Below, piece after piece: positions 1-11,596 of a stretch of DNA of 64,000 nucleotides; positions within the stretch are counted from its first letter, which is position 1; every line of letters begins with the position of its first letter. Under the pieces are notes generated by a model that was given only the letters and a program-made list of their open reading frames with translations, did no database searches and was not told the DNA's origin. Both the position numbers and the translations under genes were made by a program. This DNA comes from Sedimenticola selenatireducens DSM 17993. Its GTDB lineage: Bacteria > Pseudomonadota > Gammaproteobacteria > Chromatiales > Chromatiaceae. Location: assembly GCF_000428045.1 (NCBI RefSeq), contig NZ_ATZE01000012.1, positions 122,410 through 186,409 on the forward strand, written 5' to 3'.

Positions 1-293
1 GATTCGATATCCGGTTTCTGAACAGGATTCTGCAGCGGGAGTTGCTTTGCCATTTGAAACATCCATGGTTAGATACCATGCTACTCTATCTGGTTCATAC
101 CGGCCGGGTTGGACACTACACACTGGAAGAGGTCGCCGACTACGCGAAAGTAGAGGTACAGGGAAGGCACACTGCGCGGGGTGACGCCATCACCACCGCC
201 GAAGTATTCAGAAGAATCGCAGCAGTATTGACGGAATACAACAATCCGGTGGACAAGTTGATTCACCGGCAATATGAATTGGGACATTTTTAA
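1..293 (+). CDS. DnaQ-like 3'-5' exonuclease, C-terminal part (5' end outside window)
   Basis: The reading frame is open from base 3 and runs off the left edge, so only about 96 C-terminal residues are present. It begins with FDIRFLNR, which resembles the 'HNxxFDxxFLN' segment of DEDD exonucleases, and carries GRHTARGDAITTAEVF, close to the 'H(x)ALxDAxxTAxVF' segment that supplies the last catalytic His/Asp. This supports a DnaQ/epsilon-type 3'-5' exonuclease that removes nucleotides from DNA or RNA ends. In many gammaproteobacteria such a gene sits next to a CBS/DUF294 protein and acs; here acs follows 120 bases downstream on the same strand. Whether it is a stand-alone exonuclease or a fused protein cannot be told from this piece. 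Confidence 0.75.
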   Translation, partial: FDIRFLNRILQRELLCHLKHPWLDTMLLYLVHTGRVGHYTLEEVADYAKVEVQGRHTARGDAITTAEVFRRIAAVLTEYNNPVDKLIHRQYELGHF

Positions 294-367
294 TATTTCC
301 GATAACCGGATGATCCATGGATCATCCCAAGCAGTTCAGCAGAGCAACTACACTAAATGAGAGAAGC

Positions 368-383
368 GACCGAACCGTCGGTC
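368..383. repeat. Short inverted repeat in the acs leader
   Basis: GACCGA and TCGGTC form two perfect 6-base arms separated by ACCG, ending 14 bases before the acs Shine-Dalgarno stretch. It could be a small leader hairpin or a protein-binding site upstream of acs. No regulator is implied by the sequence itself. Confidence 0.4.
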
Positions 384-412
384 AATGTAATTTAAAGAAA
401 AGGAGACAAGCC

Positions 413-2353
<1,941 letters not shown>

Positions 2354-2377
2354 TTCCGGCGCGCATGACCGAGACAG

Positions 2378-2407
2378 GGCGGCCCCGGCAACGGGGCCGC
2401 CTTTTTT
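2378..2407 (+). terminator. Rho-independent terminator after acs
   Basis: A perfect 10-bp GC-rich stem (GGCGGCCCCG / CGGGGCCGCC) with a GCAA tetraloop is followed directly by six T residues, 24 bases after the acs stop codon. Confidence 0.95.
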
Positions 2408-2660
2408 GGGTTTCAGCCAGTCAACAAAGAGCCATAAGGCGCCCCGTGGTCGCCGGGGATCGTTTCACCGACCACCCTGGTCAACCGGGACCGGGCTTGT
2501 TCGATCAAACCTTTCTCTCCTCCCCCATTAGCGCACTCCCTCCGCCACGACAGCAGACACGGCACTCATCAAGGCCTATACTTTTTGCTATAAAACAATC
2601 GGGAGAGTCAGCCTTGAGCGGTATCACTTTGTTTACAGGAACTCAGCGGCCAAGGCATCC

Positions 2661-5018
2661 GTGTCAGGGGGGACCGGTTTGACGGATCGGCAGGACGAAG
2701 TAAAAATCAATATCTCCACCTACCAATGGTCGGTGCGCATCTTTTCCACCATCAAGCGGCTGTTAAGCGTCAATATCAAGATGCATCACGACCGGGGGCA
2801 GGTGGCCGAGGGCGAGATCTTTCTGTTCAATCACTTCGCCCGATTTGAAACCTTCATCCCCCAGTATCTGATCTATCAGGAAACCGGAGCCTATTGCCGC
2901 GCAATTGCTTCCAGCGAGTTTTTCGCCGGGGATGACACGCTGGCCAACTATCTGCTCAACGTGGGCGCCGTACCACACAACCATCCGCGGCTGATACCCT
3001 ATCTGGCGGAAGAGATCCTGCGCGGGTACAAGGTGATTATTTTCCCCGAAGGCGGCATGGTAAAGGACCGACGATCCCAGGATAAACGGGGCGGTTACAG
3101 CATCTATTCGCGCACCGCCCTGGAACGCAGAAAACACCATACCGGCGCAGCGGTATTGTCACTGGCGGTGGATATTCTTAAACAGTCGATACAGCTCGCC
3201 TTTGAACAGGACAATCAGTCACTCATCAGCCACTGGATGAACAAGCTGGAGTTTGCGACACCAGAGGCTCTGCAGTCGGCGGTAGAGCGGCCCTCCACCA
3301 TTGTGCCGGCAAACATCACATTCTATCCGATGCGGGTCAGCGACAATCTGCTGCACAGCGGATTTGAACTGATCAATCGCGGCATCAGTCGCCGCCTCTC
3401 GGAAGAACTGCTGATCGAAGGCAACATACTGCTGAAAAACACCGACATGGATATCCACCTGGGGGATATGCTGTACAGCCGGGATTACTGGAGCTGGTGG
3501 GTCCGGCCGATCGTTAAACAGTTAGCCCCGAACATGGAATCGCTGGATGAACTGCTGAGCCGTGAGGCATCCCAGCGGACGTTGAAACATCGCCTGCTCA
3601 CCAGTCGTCTGCGCCAGAATGCCCTGCGCCTGCGCAACGACTACATGAAAGCGATCTACAGCGAGGTGACCATCAACCTGAGTCATCTGGCGGCACTGAT
3701 CATCTACCGGCTGCTGGAGCAGGGACAGCAGGCGGTTGATGTGAACCTGTTCCATCGTATGCTCTATCTGGCCGTCAAGTCCGTGCAGAGGCTGCCCCGG
3801 ATCAATCTGCAGCGCAGTCTCAAAAACCCCGACTGTTATAGCGAGCTGATGATGGGCCAGTGTGCCGGCCTCGATCAGTTCTTCCTTACGGCCGCACAAC
3901 TGGAGTTGATCGAGCAGGAAGGCGGCCACTACCTGTTTATGCCCAAGTTGTGCCAGGAGCATGAATTCGATCAGATCCGGCTTGAGAACATGATCGAGGT
4001 CTATGCCAACGAAGCGCGCCCGGTTGCCGGCATGAACGAGGCGATCGACAGGGTAATCAGCCGCGCGGAAACGACCGGTCCGGTGCAGCTTGCCGAGCTC
4101 TATTTTGATGATGAGCGAATGGCCTATCAATGGGATAAAGCCAGCTTTTCCAAGCCGCGGCACCAGGAGGTGAACAGCCGGGAGACGGCCACCCGGAGCG
4201 CCGATCCATTCCTGATTCTGCCGGAAAAGCCCAACCGCCTGGGTGTTGTACTGGTACACGGGTTCCTTGCCTCACCGGCCGAGGTCAGGCTGTTTGCCGA
4301 AAAGCTGGGACATCTGGGATTCGCCGTCATAGGTCCACGGCTGAAGGGGCACGGCACCTCACCCTGGGATCTGCGCGAACGCAGCTGGGAAGATTGGCTC
4401 ACTTCGGTACAGCGGGCCTACCGCATCATGCAGAGCTATTGTGACGATATCTGTCTAGTCGGCTTCTCCACCGGCGGTGCCCTTGCACTGCTGCAGGCGG
4501 CCGAACAGCCGGACGGACTGGCCGGTGTGGTGGCCATCTCCACACCGGTCAAGTTCCGCAACAAAAATATGATATTCGTGCCACTGGTGCATCATGCCAA
4601 CAAGCTGGTGAGCTGGCTGCGCGCCTATGAAGGGATCATGCCGTTTCGTCCAAACGACACCGAACACCCGGACATCAACTACAGCACCATGCCAGTACAC
4701 TCCCTGTTCGAGTTGCGCCTGATGGTCAACCAGCTGGTAAAGCGCCTGCAGGATGTACACTGCCCTGCCCTGATCATCCAGGGTGACGAGGACCCCGTGG
4801 TGGTACCAGACAGTGCAAACCGGGTTTATGACAAAATCAGCAGCAAGCTGAAACGGCTAGAGTTCGTGCACTCACAGCGGCACGGCATTCTTAACGAGAA
4901 TATTGACAATACCCAGGGAGTCGTTATCCAGTATCTGAAAATTCTGGAAGAGAGTCTGGTCAGCGCATCCACAGAACAGGAGGCATTGCCGGCGATTGAG
5001 CCGCCCCTGACCATTTGA
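2661..5018 (+). CDS. PlsC-like acyltransferase fused to an alpha/beta hydrolase
   Basis: This 785-residue protein joins two lipid-active domains. The N-terminal third resembles glycerolipid acyltransferases: NHFARFE (His58-x4-Glu63, where the family usually has HxxxxD) and FPEGG near residue 130. The C-terminal part from about residue 525 is an alpha/beta hydrolase with VHGFLASP (oxyanion loop), the nucleophile elbow GFSTGG (Ser603), an acid in DEDPVV and a His near residue 740. It may transfer acyl groups to, and release them from, membrane lipids; the substrates are not evident. No signal peptide is visible. Start is uncertain: GTG 2661 opens the longest frame, but TTG 2679 has a good ribosome site (AGGGGGGA at 2666-2673). 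It sits alone between the acs terminator and the NYN gene. Confidence 0.8.
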   Translation: MSGGTGLTDRQDEVKINISTYQWSVRIFSTIKRLLSVNIKMHHDRGQVAEGEIFLFNHFARFETFIPQYLIYQETGAYCRAIASSEFFAGDDTLANYLLNVGAVPHNHPRLIPYLAEEILRGYKVIIFPEGGMVKDRRSQDKRGGYSIYSRTALERRKHHTGAAVLSLAVDILKQSIQLAFEQDNQSLISHWMNKLEFATPEALQSAVERPSTIVPANITFYPMRVSDNLLHSGFELINRGISRRLSEELLIEGNILLKNTDMDIHLGDMLYSRDYWSWWVRPIVKQLAPNMESLDELLSREASQRTLKHRLLTSRLRQNALRLRNDYMKAIYSEVTINLSHLAALIIYRLLEQGQQAVDVNLFHRMLYLAVKSVQRLPRINLQRSLKNPDCYSELMMGQCAGLDQFFLTAAQLELIEQEGGHYLFMPKLCQEHEFDQIRLENMIEVYANEARPVAGMNEAIDRVISRAETTGPVQLAELYFDDERMAYQWDKASFSKPRHQEVNSRETATRSADPFLILPEKPNRLGVVLVHGFLASPAEVRLFAEKLGHLGFAVIGPRLKGHGTSPWDLRERSWEDWLTSVQRAYRIMQSYCDDICLVGFSTGGALALLQAAEQPDGLAGVVAISTPVKFRNKNMIFVPLVHHANKLVSWLRAYEGIMPFRPNDTEHPDINYSTMPVHSLFELRLMVNQLVKRLQDVHCPALIIQGDEDPVVVPDSANRVYDKISSKLKRLEFVHSQRHGILNENIDNTQGVVIQYLKILEESLVSASTEQEALPAIEPPLTI

Positions 5019-5148
5019 TGTATTATGGGTTTCCCTCGAGAATGGATGATCTTGGTGCGTAGAGTGGGCACGTCGTCTATGCACACCCTGGTTGCTTGTC
5101 GAAGACCGAATCGTTACTCCCAAAAAAATAAAACAATGGATTCAAGAG

Positions 5149-5967
5149 ATGCTTAAAGTTGGTGTTTTTGTCGACGCGGAAAACGTCAAGTTCAACGGCG
5201 GCTACCAGCTGCGTTACGACATCCTGCGTCGTTTCGCGGCGCGCGATAACGGTACCCTGCTACGCCTGAACACCTACCTCGCGTTTGACCAGGAGCGCGC
5301 CAGGGACGACAACGAATACGCAAAAAAATCCAATATTTATCAGCAGATGGTGCGCGACTACGGCTGGAAAATTATTGTCAAGCACGTTAAGCGCTACACC
5401 GACGAAGAGGGCAATATCACCACCAAGGCCAATGCCGACCTGGATCTGGCGGTGGACGCCATGCTGCAGGCGGAGAACCTGGACCTGATTCTGCTGGTGA
5501 CCGGCGACGGAGACTTTCTCCAGGTGGTCACCGCTCTACAGAATCGCGGCTGTCGGGTGGAACTGCTGGGCTTCAATAACGTCTCCAAGCAGCTACAGCG
5601 TCAGGCCGACGCCTTCTATCGCGGCTATCTGATACCGGATCTGCTGCCGTTCTCTCATGAGCCGCGGAATGAATGGGGCAAACCCGGCTCCTGCGTGCGC
5701 GGTGTCTGCACCAAATGGTTTCAGGACAAGGGGTACGGCTTCCTGCGCTTTATCCGTGAAATATCTCCCAACCTCTGGATCACCGATCCACGCGCCTCGG
5801 AGTCTCCCTACGAGAGTGTCTTCTGTCATATCAATGAACTGGCGGACGAAGTCACCGCGGAACTACTGATGAACCGGGAGACCATTGTCGAGTTCTATCT
5901 CAAGGAGAGTGATGTGGATGAAGGCCTGATCGCCACCAACGTGCGGCTGGTCTACGCGCCTACCTGA
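5149..5967 (+). CDS. NYN/PIN-like nuclease domain fused to a cold-shock-like domain
   Basis: The 272-residue protein has an N-terminal NYN (LabA/DUF88, PIN-like) domain: GVFVDAENV at residues 5-13, an acidic DLDLAVDAM near 97-105 and VTGDGDF near 117-123, the acidic residues expected to hold a metal for RNA cleavage. From about residue 185 it has a cold-shock-like fold: TKWFQDKGYGFLRF matches the RNP1 region (KWFxxxKGYGFI) and VFCHINEL the RNP2 region (VFVHxSxx). This suggests an RNase with its own single-stranded nucleic acid binding module. The start ATG 5149 was preferred over an upstream in-frame start at 5092 because family members begin at this VGVFVDAEN strand. It converges with the Nudix gene, leaving 6 bases between stops. 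Confidence 0.8.
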   Translation: MLKVGVFVDAENVKFNGGYQLRYDILRRFAARDNGTLLRLNTYLAFDQERARDDNEYAKKSNIYQQMVRDYGWKIIVKHVKRYTDEEGNITTKANADLDLAVDAMLQAENLDLILLVTGDGDFLQVVTALQNRGCRVELLGFNNVSKQLQRQADAFYRGYLIPDLLPFSHEPRNEWGKPGSCVRGVCTKWFQDKGYGFLRFIREISPNLWITDPRASESPYESVFCHINELADEVTAELLMNRETIVEFYLKESDVDEGLIATNVRLVYAPT

Positions 5968-5973
5968 TTTTGA

Positions 5974-6546
5974 CTATTCGTGCAGGGTGGTGCGGTAGCG
6001 CCGCTGCTCGCCAGGCAGACGTTCTATCACCCCGGAGCGCAGACGGAAAACCCCGCTGCGCTGGTCCATGAAGTAGTACTTGAGGGTCTCCACCATCACT
6101 TGAAACGCCAGCTCTTCCCAGGGGATCTCGGCCTCCCCGAACAGCCGCACCTCCAGGCTCTCGTCGCCGGGTGAAAAATCCAGATCTAGCAATGGCCCGC
6201 GAAACAGCATATAGACCTGACTGATACTCGGCAGGCTGAACAAAGTATAGAGCGGCCCGACCGCGACCCGGGCATTGGCCTCTTCCAGGGTCTCACGCAG
6301 CGCCCCCTGCTGGGTCGACTCACCGTTTTCCAGAAATCCGGCCGGCAGGGTCCAGTAACCCTTACGCGGTTCAATCGCGCGCCGGCAGAGCAGCACCTTA
6401 CCCTCCCACTCGGGAATACAACCGGTCACCACATTGGGGTTCTGGTAATGGATCACCCCGCAACTGCTGCAGACATGACGCTCCCGGCTGTCGCCTTCAG
6501 GTATCCTGATTTCGATGCTGTTGCCGCACTGGCTGCAATAATTCAT
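5974..6546 (-). CDS. Nudix hydrolase with N-terminal zinc ribbon
   Basis: This 190-residue protein starts with a zinc ribbon (CSQC at residues 4-7 and CSSC near 26-29), followed by a Nudix domain. The Nudix box reads GFLENGE then RETLEEANA: all metal-binding glutamates are kept, but the usual Gly after EEx is Asn. Such proteins hydrolyse nucleoside diphosphates linked to another group, NADH-type pyrophosphatases being the closest architectural analogue, although this one lacks the longer N-terminal domain of NudC. No clear ribosome-binding site precedes the ATG. Substrate unknown. Confidence 0.85.
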   Translation of the reverse strand: MNYCSQCGNSIEIRIPEGDSRERHVCSSCGVIHYQNPNVVTGCIPEWEGKVLLCRRAIEPRKGYWTLPAGFLENGESTQQGALRETLEEANARVAVGPLYTLFSLPSISQVYMLFRGPLLDLDFSPGDESLEVRLFGEAEIPWEELAFQVMVETLKYYFMDQRSGVFRLRSGVIERLPGEQRRYRTTLHE

Positions 6547-6712
6547 GCTGTTATCCGTATAACCAAGGGGTCATGACTACATGTTATAAATATACACTGA
6601 CAATACAGTGACAAATGCCCCCGACAAACAGGTGCCATATCATGAAAAACCAGTGTAGTCTTATATTTTAACCTGTTTTCTCTGTTCAACCGGACTGACC
6701 GACCCAGCAGAT

Positions 6713-7225
6713 ATGAAAATTATCTTCATCAGACACGCCATCGCCGAAGACCGGACCGCGTTTGCCAAAATCAGTAAGAATGATGGACTCCGACCGCTGA
6801 CGGAAAAAGGCATCAAGCGTATTGAACAGTCACGTCAGGGACTCAAGCGGGTCGAACCCATCGCCGATTATATCTTCAGCAGCACGCTTGTTCGGGCCAT
6901 TCAGACCGCCGATCTCATCGGTGAACTCTACCCGGAGGCCACCCGCAAGGCGATTACCCAACTGAACCCGGGATCAGATCCCGCCAAGCTGAACAGCTTG
7001 CTGGCGGATCTGCCTCCGCAGAGTACGGCGCTGCTGATCGGCCATGAGCCGGACCTGTCCGAACTCATCTCCTGGTATACCAACGGATCCCATTTCAACT
7101 TCCTGCAACTCAAGCGTGGCGCGGCCTGTCTGCTGCAGTTCAAGGACACCCCCAAACCCGCTTCGGCTGAAATGATCTGGCTGCTGCCCCCCAGACAACT
7201 GCGTAGTCTGGGGCAGAAAAAATGA
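6713..7225 (+). CDS. sixA: SixA-type phosphohistidine phosphatase
   Basis: The protein has 170 residues and the histidine phosphatase hallmark RHA at residues 7-9 (IIFIRHAIAEDR), a second catalytic region SSTLVRAIQTA and GHEPDL, where the second active-site His lies. SixA removes phosphate from histidine on phosphotransfer proteins (in E. coli, ArcB and the nitrogen-PTS protein). The length is close to the E. coli protein. The ATG at 6713 opens directly into the first beta strand, so the start is well supported. ppx follows 150 bases downstream on the same strand, and the two are often neighbours. Confidence 0.9.
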   Translation: MKIIFIRHAIAEDRTAFAKISKNDGLRPLTEKGIKRIEQSRQGLKRVEPIADYIFSSTLVRAIQTADLIGELYPEATRKAITQLNPGSDPAKLNSLLADLPPQSTALLIGHEPDLSELISWYTNGSHFNFLQLKRGAACLLQFKDTPKPASAEMIWLLPPRQLRSLGQKK

Positions 7226-7377
7226 TCCGGCCGATCCGCAGGCCTGCCAAACCCAGGCACAGCGAGGCTCCAGCAGACAGGCCCGACAGGCAGTGCAGCG
7301 GCAATCAATACCGCGGTTTCAATCGACTAGATCCGGTGGTAGCATGCCGGTCCCGTTTGTCATAAAGCTCCAATCCC

Positions 7378-8898
7378 ATGCTGCGTTATATTGCCAACAT
7401 CGCCAACTTGTCAGACACCGTTGCGGCGGTGGATCTCGGCTCCAACAGCTTTCATATGATTGTGGCCAAGGTGGACAACGGTAACTTCCAGGTAATCGAC
7501 CGGCTGCGGGAAATGGTACGCCTGGGGGCCGGTCTGCAGGAGAACAAGGAGCTGACCCCGGAGACCGAAGCGCGCGCCCTGGACTGCCTGGAACGTTTTG
7601 GCCAGCGCCTCAAATCACTCCCCCACGGCAGTGTCCGGGCGGTCGGCACCAGTGCCCTGCGCCAGGTACGTAACTCCACCCGCTTTCTGGCAGAAGCCGA
7701 AGCGGTCCTGGGCCATCCAATCGAGATCATTGCCGGACGTGAGGAGGCGCGTCTGGTCTACCTGGGCGTGGCCCACGGGCTGGCCGCCGGCAACGAACGC
7801 CGGCTGGTCATCGATATCGGCGGCGGCAGTACCGAACTGATTGTCGGTGACGGCTTCCAGCCACGCCGCACGGAAAGTATCCACATGGGCTGCGTCAACA
7901 TGACCCGCTGGCACTTCAGCGACGGCAATATCAGCGCCGAGGCCATGCGCTCGGCCGAATTGAACGGTGCGCTGGAGATGCTGCCGGTGAAGAACGAATA
8001 CCGCAGCGCCGGCTGGGAAGTGGCGGTCGGCGCCTCCGGCACCATCCGGGCCATTAACAAAGTAGTCCAGGCCGCCGGATGGGCCGGTGAGCAGGAAGGT
8101 ATTACCTATCAGGCGCTGAAAAAACTGCGCAACGTGCTGATTGAAACGGGCCATGTGGACAATATCCAGCTGGAGGGTCTGAGCGGTGAGCGCAAGGCGG
8201 TATTTGCCGGCGGCGTCGCGGTATTGCGCGCCGTGTTCAAGGCGCTGAACATCAGCCAGCTCAAGGTTTCCGACAAGGCACTGCGAGAGGGCCTGATCTA
8301 TGAAATGCTGGGCCGCACCCAGTACGAGGATGTGCGGGAAAGCACCGTGCGCGCCCTGTGCCGCCGCTATGACGTGGATATGGAACACGCCAACCGCGTC
8401 GAATCCACCGCCCAGTCCCTGTTCAACCAGGCGGCAGATGCCTGGCAACTGCGTGAAGGCGAATATATCGATATGCTCTGCTGGGCCACCCGCCTGCATG
8501 AGATCGGCCTGACCGTGTCGCACAGTCAGTACCACAAACACGGCGCCTACCTGATTGCCAACTCCGACATGCAAGGCTTCTCACGCCAGGAACAGCGGGT
8601 GCTGTCGGCCCTGATCCGCGGCCACCGTCGCAAATTCCCCTTCGATGTCTTTAATGAACTGCCGCAGGATATCTCCCTCACCACCCTGCGCCTCTGCATC
8701 CTGTTACGCCTTTCCGTACTGCTGCACCGGGCACGCTCTGCCGCCACCCTGGTTAAGGTGGCAATCGAGGTCGCCGACAACCACCTGAAGCTGACTTTTC
8801 CCCATCACTGGCTCACCACCCATACCCTGCCCCGTGCCGAGCTGGAACAGGAGGCGAGGCAGCTGATGGGACGCGGTTTCGAATTGCAGTTCAGCTGA
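7378..8898 (+). CDS. ppx: Exopolyphosphatase (Ppx/GppA family)
   Basis: The 506-residue protein belongs to the ASKHA phosphatases. The first phosphate loop AAVDLGSNSFHMIVAKV lies at about residues 19-35 and the second, VIDIGGGSTEL, near 145. The C-terminal half has an HD-like helical domain (ATRLHEIGLTVSHS). It cleaves the terminal phosphate from polyphosphate and possibly pppGpp. Length fits Ppx (about 510) rather than GppA (about 495), but the two cannot be fully separated by eye. The N-terminal extension before AAVDLGSNS is typical of Ppx. Gene order sixA-ppx suggests common phosphate or signal-related regulation. Confidence 0.9.
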   Translation: MLRYIANIANLSDTVAAVDLGSNSFHMIVAKVDNGNFQVIDRLREMVRLGAGLQENKELTPETEARALDCLERFGQRLKSLPHGSVRAVGTSALRQVRNSTRFLAEAEAVLGHPIEIIAGREEARLVYLGVAHGLAAGNERRLVIDIGGGSTELIVGDGFQPRRTESIHMGCVNMTRWHFSDGNISAEAMRSAELNGALEMLPVKNEYRSAGWEVAVGASGTIRAINKVVQAAGWAGEQEGITYQALKKLRNVLIETGHVDNIQLEGLSGERKAVFAGGVAVLRAVFKALNISQLKVSDKALREGLIYEMLGRTQYEDVRESTVRALCRRYDVDMEHANRVESTAQSLFNQAADAWQLREGEYIDMLCWATRLHEIGLTVSHSQYHKHGAYLIANSDMQGFSRQEQRVLSALIRGHRRKFPFDVFNELPQDISLTTLRLCILLRLSVLLHRARSAATLVKVAIEVADNHLKLTFPHHWLTTHTLPRAELEQEARQLMGRGFELQFS

Positions 8899-8920
8899 TT
8901 ACCGGCACGCACGCACACCC

Positions 8921-8950
8921 GCGAATTCCGCCCGGGGCGGGCCTCCTACA
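8921..8950. repeat. REP-like palindromic fragment
   Basis: The stretch GCGAATTCCGCCCGGGGCGG followed by GCCTCCTACA is almost the same as the right half of the longer palindrome at 42850-42898. It lies just behind the ppx stop codon, a usual place for REP-type extragenic repeats. Confidence 0.65.
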
Positions 8951-9076
8951 GGGACCGTGCAGCGTTAAACCGCCCCCCAAAAGAAAAATTTGAAATCCCG
9001 TCGGCGAGCACGCACACTGGAATCAGTCACCGGTTACACCGGATAGAACAAGATAACAAACAGGATCACGGGCGCG

Positions 9077-9619
9077 ATGGAAATCATGCTGTTGCTGCTG
9101 TTGCCCCTCGTTGTCTGGGCAATCATCATCTACAACAAACTGGTCAGGGATAAAAACCGGGTACTGGCGTCCTGGAGCGATATCGACGTACAGTTGAAAC
9201 GGCGCCACGACCTGATCCCCAAGCTGGTGGACGCGGTGCAAGCCTACAGTCACTACGAGCAGTCCACCCTTGATCATATCACCCATCTGCGCAGTGCGGC
9301 CGCGGCCACCACCACGCCGGGCGAACGGGAACGCCTGGAGGGCGGCCTCAGTGAACAGGTCCACTCCCTGCTGCTGATTGCCGAGGCCTATCCCGATCTC
9401 AAGGCCGGCGATCAATACCTGGATCTGCTACGGCAACTCAGCGACGTGGAAAACCACATCCAGTATGCACGCCGTTACTACAACGGTGCGGTGCGCAATC
9501 TGAACGTGCGCATCGACTCCTTCCCTGACCTGCTGATAGCCCGCTTTTTCCGCTTCCATCCTGCCGCCTTTTTTGAGTTGGAGAGTACCGTGGAAGTCGA
9601 CCCACCGGAGGTACGTTAG
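9077..9619 (+). CDS. LemA family membrane protein
   Basis: 180 residues with one N-terminal membrane anchor (residues 1-20, [18 protein letters not shown]) followed by the helical LemA domain, recognisable by [21 protein letters not shown] and the later [21 protein letters not shown]. LemA proteins are membrane-tethered coiled helical bundles of poorly known role. The stop overlaps the GTG start of the next gene by one base (TAGTG), which argues for translational coupling to the DUF2207 protein; this LemA-DUF2207 pairing is common in bacteria. Confidence 0.92.
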   Translation: MEIMLLLLLPLVVWAIIIYNKLVRDKNRVLASWSDIDVQLKRRHDLIPKLVDAVQAYSHYEQSTLDHITHLRSAAAATTTPGERERLEGGLSEQVHSLLLIAEAYPDLKAGDQYLDLLRQLSDVENHIQYARRYYNGAVRNLNVRIDSFPDLLIARFFRFHPAAFFELESTVEVDPPEVR

Positions 9620-11538
9620 TGGCCAGGATCATCCTGCGATTGTGCCTGCCGTTGCTGCTGGCCCTGTCCAACCCTGGTATGGCTCGGGAACGCATACTCG
9701 ACTACTTCAGTGACATTCAGGTACAGCGCGACGGCAGCATGGTGGTGGAAGAGGCCATCGAGGTGCGCGCCGAGGGCAACAAGATCCGACGCGGTATCTT
9801 TCGTGATTTTCCCACCGACTACAAAGACCGGCTGGGCAAGCGTTACCGGGTCGGCTTCGAACTGCTGGAGGTACGGCGTGACGGTCACACCGAGCCCTAC
9901 CACACGGAAGCCCAAAGCAATGGTATCCGCATCTACATCGGCAACAAGAACGTCATCCTGAAACCGGGTGTCTATCGCTATACCCTGCGCTACCGCACCA
10001 ACCGGCAACTCGGCTTCTTCGATGACCATGACGAACTCTACTGGAACGTCACCGGCAACGGCTGGGACTTCCCCATCGAGCGGGCCGCCGCCCGGGTCAC
10101 CCTGCCGCCGGGTATACCTGTCGATGCTATTCAGGTGGAGGGTTATACCGGCGCCAAGGGCGACCGGGGCAAACAGTATAGTGCCCGGGTGGACGGAAAC
10201 GGGGATGCCCTGTTCGAGACCACTACCCCCCTGCCCGTGCACCATGGCCTGACCCTGGTCACCAGCTGGCCCAAAGGCCATGTGATTGAGCCGGACACAC
10301 AACAGCGCCTGACCTGGTTTCTCTCCGACAACCAGGGCTTTCTGATCACGGGTGGCGGCATTCTGTTACTGCTGGGCTACTTCACGGCAATCTGGTACCG
10401 GGTCGGGCGCGACCCGGATATCGGCGTCATCATCCCACTCTACACCCCACCCAAAGGCTACTCTCCCGCCGCCATGCGCTACATAAAGCAGATGGGCTAT
10501 GACCACCAGGCCTTCGGTGCGGCCGTGGTCAACATGGCGGTCAGCGGTTACCTGAGAATCAAGGAAGACAAGGCGGGAAAATTCACCCTGGAGAAGACCG
10601 GCAAGACGCCGACCCTGGCCCCCGGTGAGGGTGCCATTGCCAGCGCCCTGTTTGGCGGCGGCAACCACAAGATCAGACTGCACCACACCAATCACCAGAA
10701 AATGTCCAAGGCGCTGGAGGCCCACAAGACCTCACTGAAGCGGGACTACGAAAAGACCTACTTCGTCACCAACAGCGGTTTTATCGTACCGGGCCTGCTG
10801 ATCACCCTGGCCCTGCTCGGCGCCGGATTGTGGAACGTCGGGTCGGAAGAGAAGCTGATCATGGGCGCCTTCATGATGGTCTGGCTCTCGATCTGGAGCG
10901 TGGCGGTGTTCAAGATGGCGGTGGGCATCTACCAGTCCTGGCGCGATGCGCGCAGTTCCGGTATCGGCAGCTATGCCAAGGCGATTGGCAGCACCCTGTT
11001 TGCCCTTCCCTTCTTTGCCGGTGAAGTGTTCGGCATCGGCATGCTCACCTTCGCCATCTCACTCCCCTTCACCCTGATGCTGCTGCTCGCCATCGCCATC
11101 AATGTGCTGTTCTATGAATGGCTCAAGGCCCCGACCCGGGCCGGCCAGCAACTGCTGCAGAAGGTGGAAGGGTTCAAGCAGTATCTTGGCGTTGCCGAAC
11201 GGGACGAACTGAATTTCAAACATCCGCCGGACAAGACACCGGCGCTGTTCGAGGCGTATCTGCCCTATGCCCTGGCACTGGGAGTCGAGCAGCAGTGGGC
11301 GGAGCGCTTCAGTCAGGTGCTGGCCGCCGCCGGACAGGATGGTCACGCTTATCATCCAGCCTGGTACAGCGGCAAAAGCTGGAACAGCCACAACCTGACC
11401 GGCTTCAGCGGTGCCGTGGGCAGCGCCATGAGCTCGGCCATCTCATCATCCTCCCACGCGCCAGGCTCATCATCCGGCAGTGGCGGCGGTGGCTCCTCCG
11501 GCGGCGGCGGAGGCGGTGGCGGTGGTGGCGGCTGGTAG
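9619..11538 (+). CDS. DUF2207 membrane protein with glycine-rich tail
   Basis: 639 residues, starting at a GTG coupled to the lemA stop. Residues 1-22 form a signal peptide ([17 protein letters not shown]). An extracytoplasmic beta-rich domain follows ([22 protein letters not shown], typical of DUF2207). Then comes one membrane span near residue 240 and further hydrophobic spans near 390-500. The end is a low-complexity Ser/Gly tail with 11 glycines in a row before a final Trp. Function is unknown; the family is thought to work with LemA at the cell envelope. The glycine tail is common in this family and not a sign of decay. Confidence 0.88.
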   Translation: MARIILRLCLPLLLALSNPGMARERILDYFSDIQVQRDGSMVVEEAIEVRAEGNKIRRGIFRDFPTDYKDRLGKRYRVGFELLEVRRDGHTEPYHTEAQSNGIRIYIGNKNVILKPGVYRYTLRYRTNRQLGFFDDHDELYWNVTGNGWDFPIERAAARVTLPPGIPVDAIQVEGYTGAKGDRGKQYSARVDGNGDALFETTTPLPVHHGLTLVTSWPKGHVIEPDTQQRLTWFLSDNQGFLITGGGILLLLGYFTAIWYRVGRDPDIGVIIPLYTPPKGYSPAAMRYIKQMGYDHQAFGAAVVNMAVSGYLRIKEDKAGKFTLEKTGKTPTLAPGEGAIASALFGGGNHKIRLHHTNHQKMSKALEAHKTSLKRDYEKTYFVTNSGFIVPGLLITLALLGAGLWNVGSEEKLIMGAFMMVWLSIWSVAVFKMAVGIYQSWRDARSSGIGSYAKAIGSTLFALPFFAGEVFGIGMLTFAISLPFTLMLLLAIAINVLFYEWLKAPTRAGQQLLQKVEGFKQYLGVAERDELNFKHPPDKTPALFEAYLPYALALGVEQQWAERFSQVLAAAGQDGHAYHPAWYSGKSWNSHNLTGFSGAVGSAMSSAISSSSHAPGSSSGSGGGGSSGGGGGGGGGGGW

Positions 11539-11596
11539 TCACTCCAGATCCGGAATATAGGGGTCCCGACTTATTTGATCAAAGGAGAGGTTCACA

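Noticed and set aside
11460-11535. Glycine-coding GGC/GGT run as a possible frameshift or assembly error
   Set aside because: Ser/Gly-rich tails are normal for DUF2207 proteins, and the frame ends properly at a stop codon.
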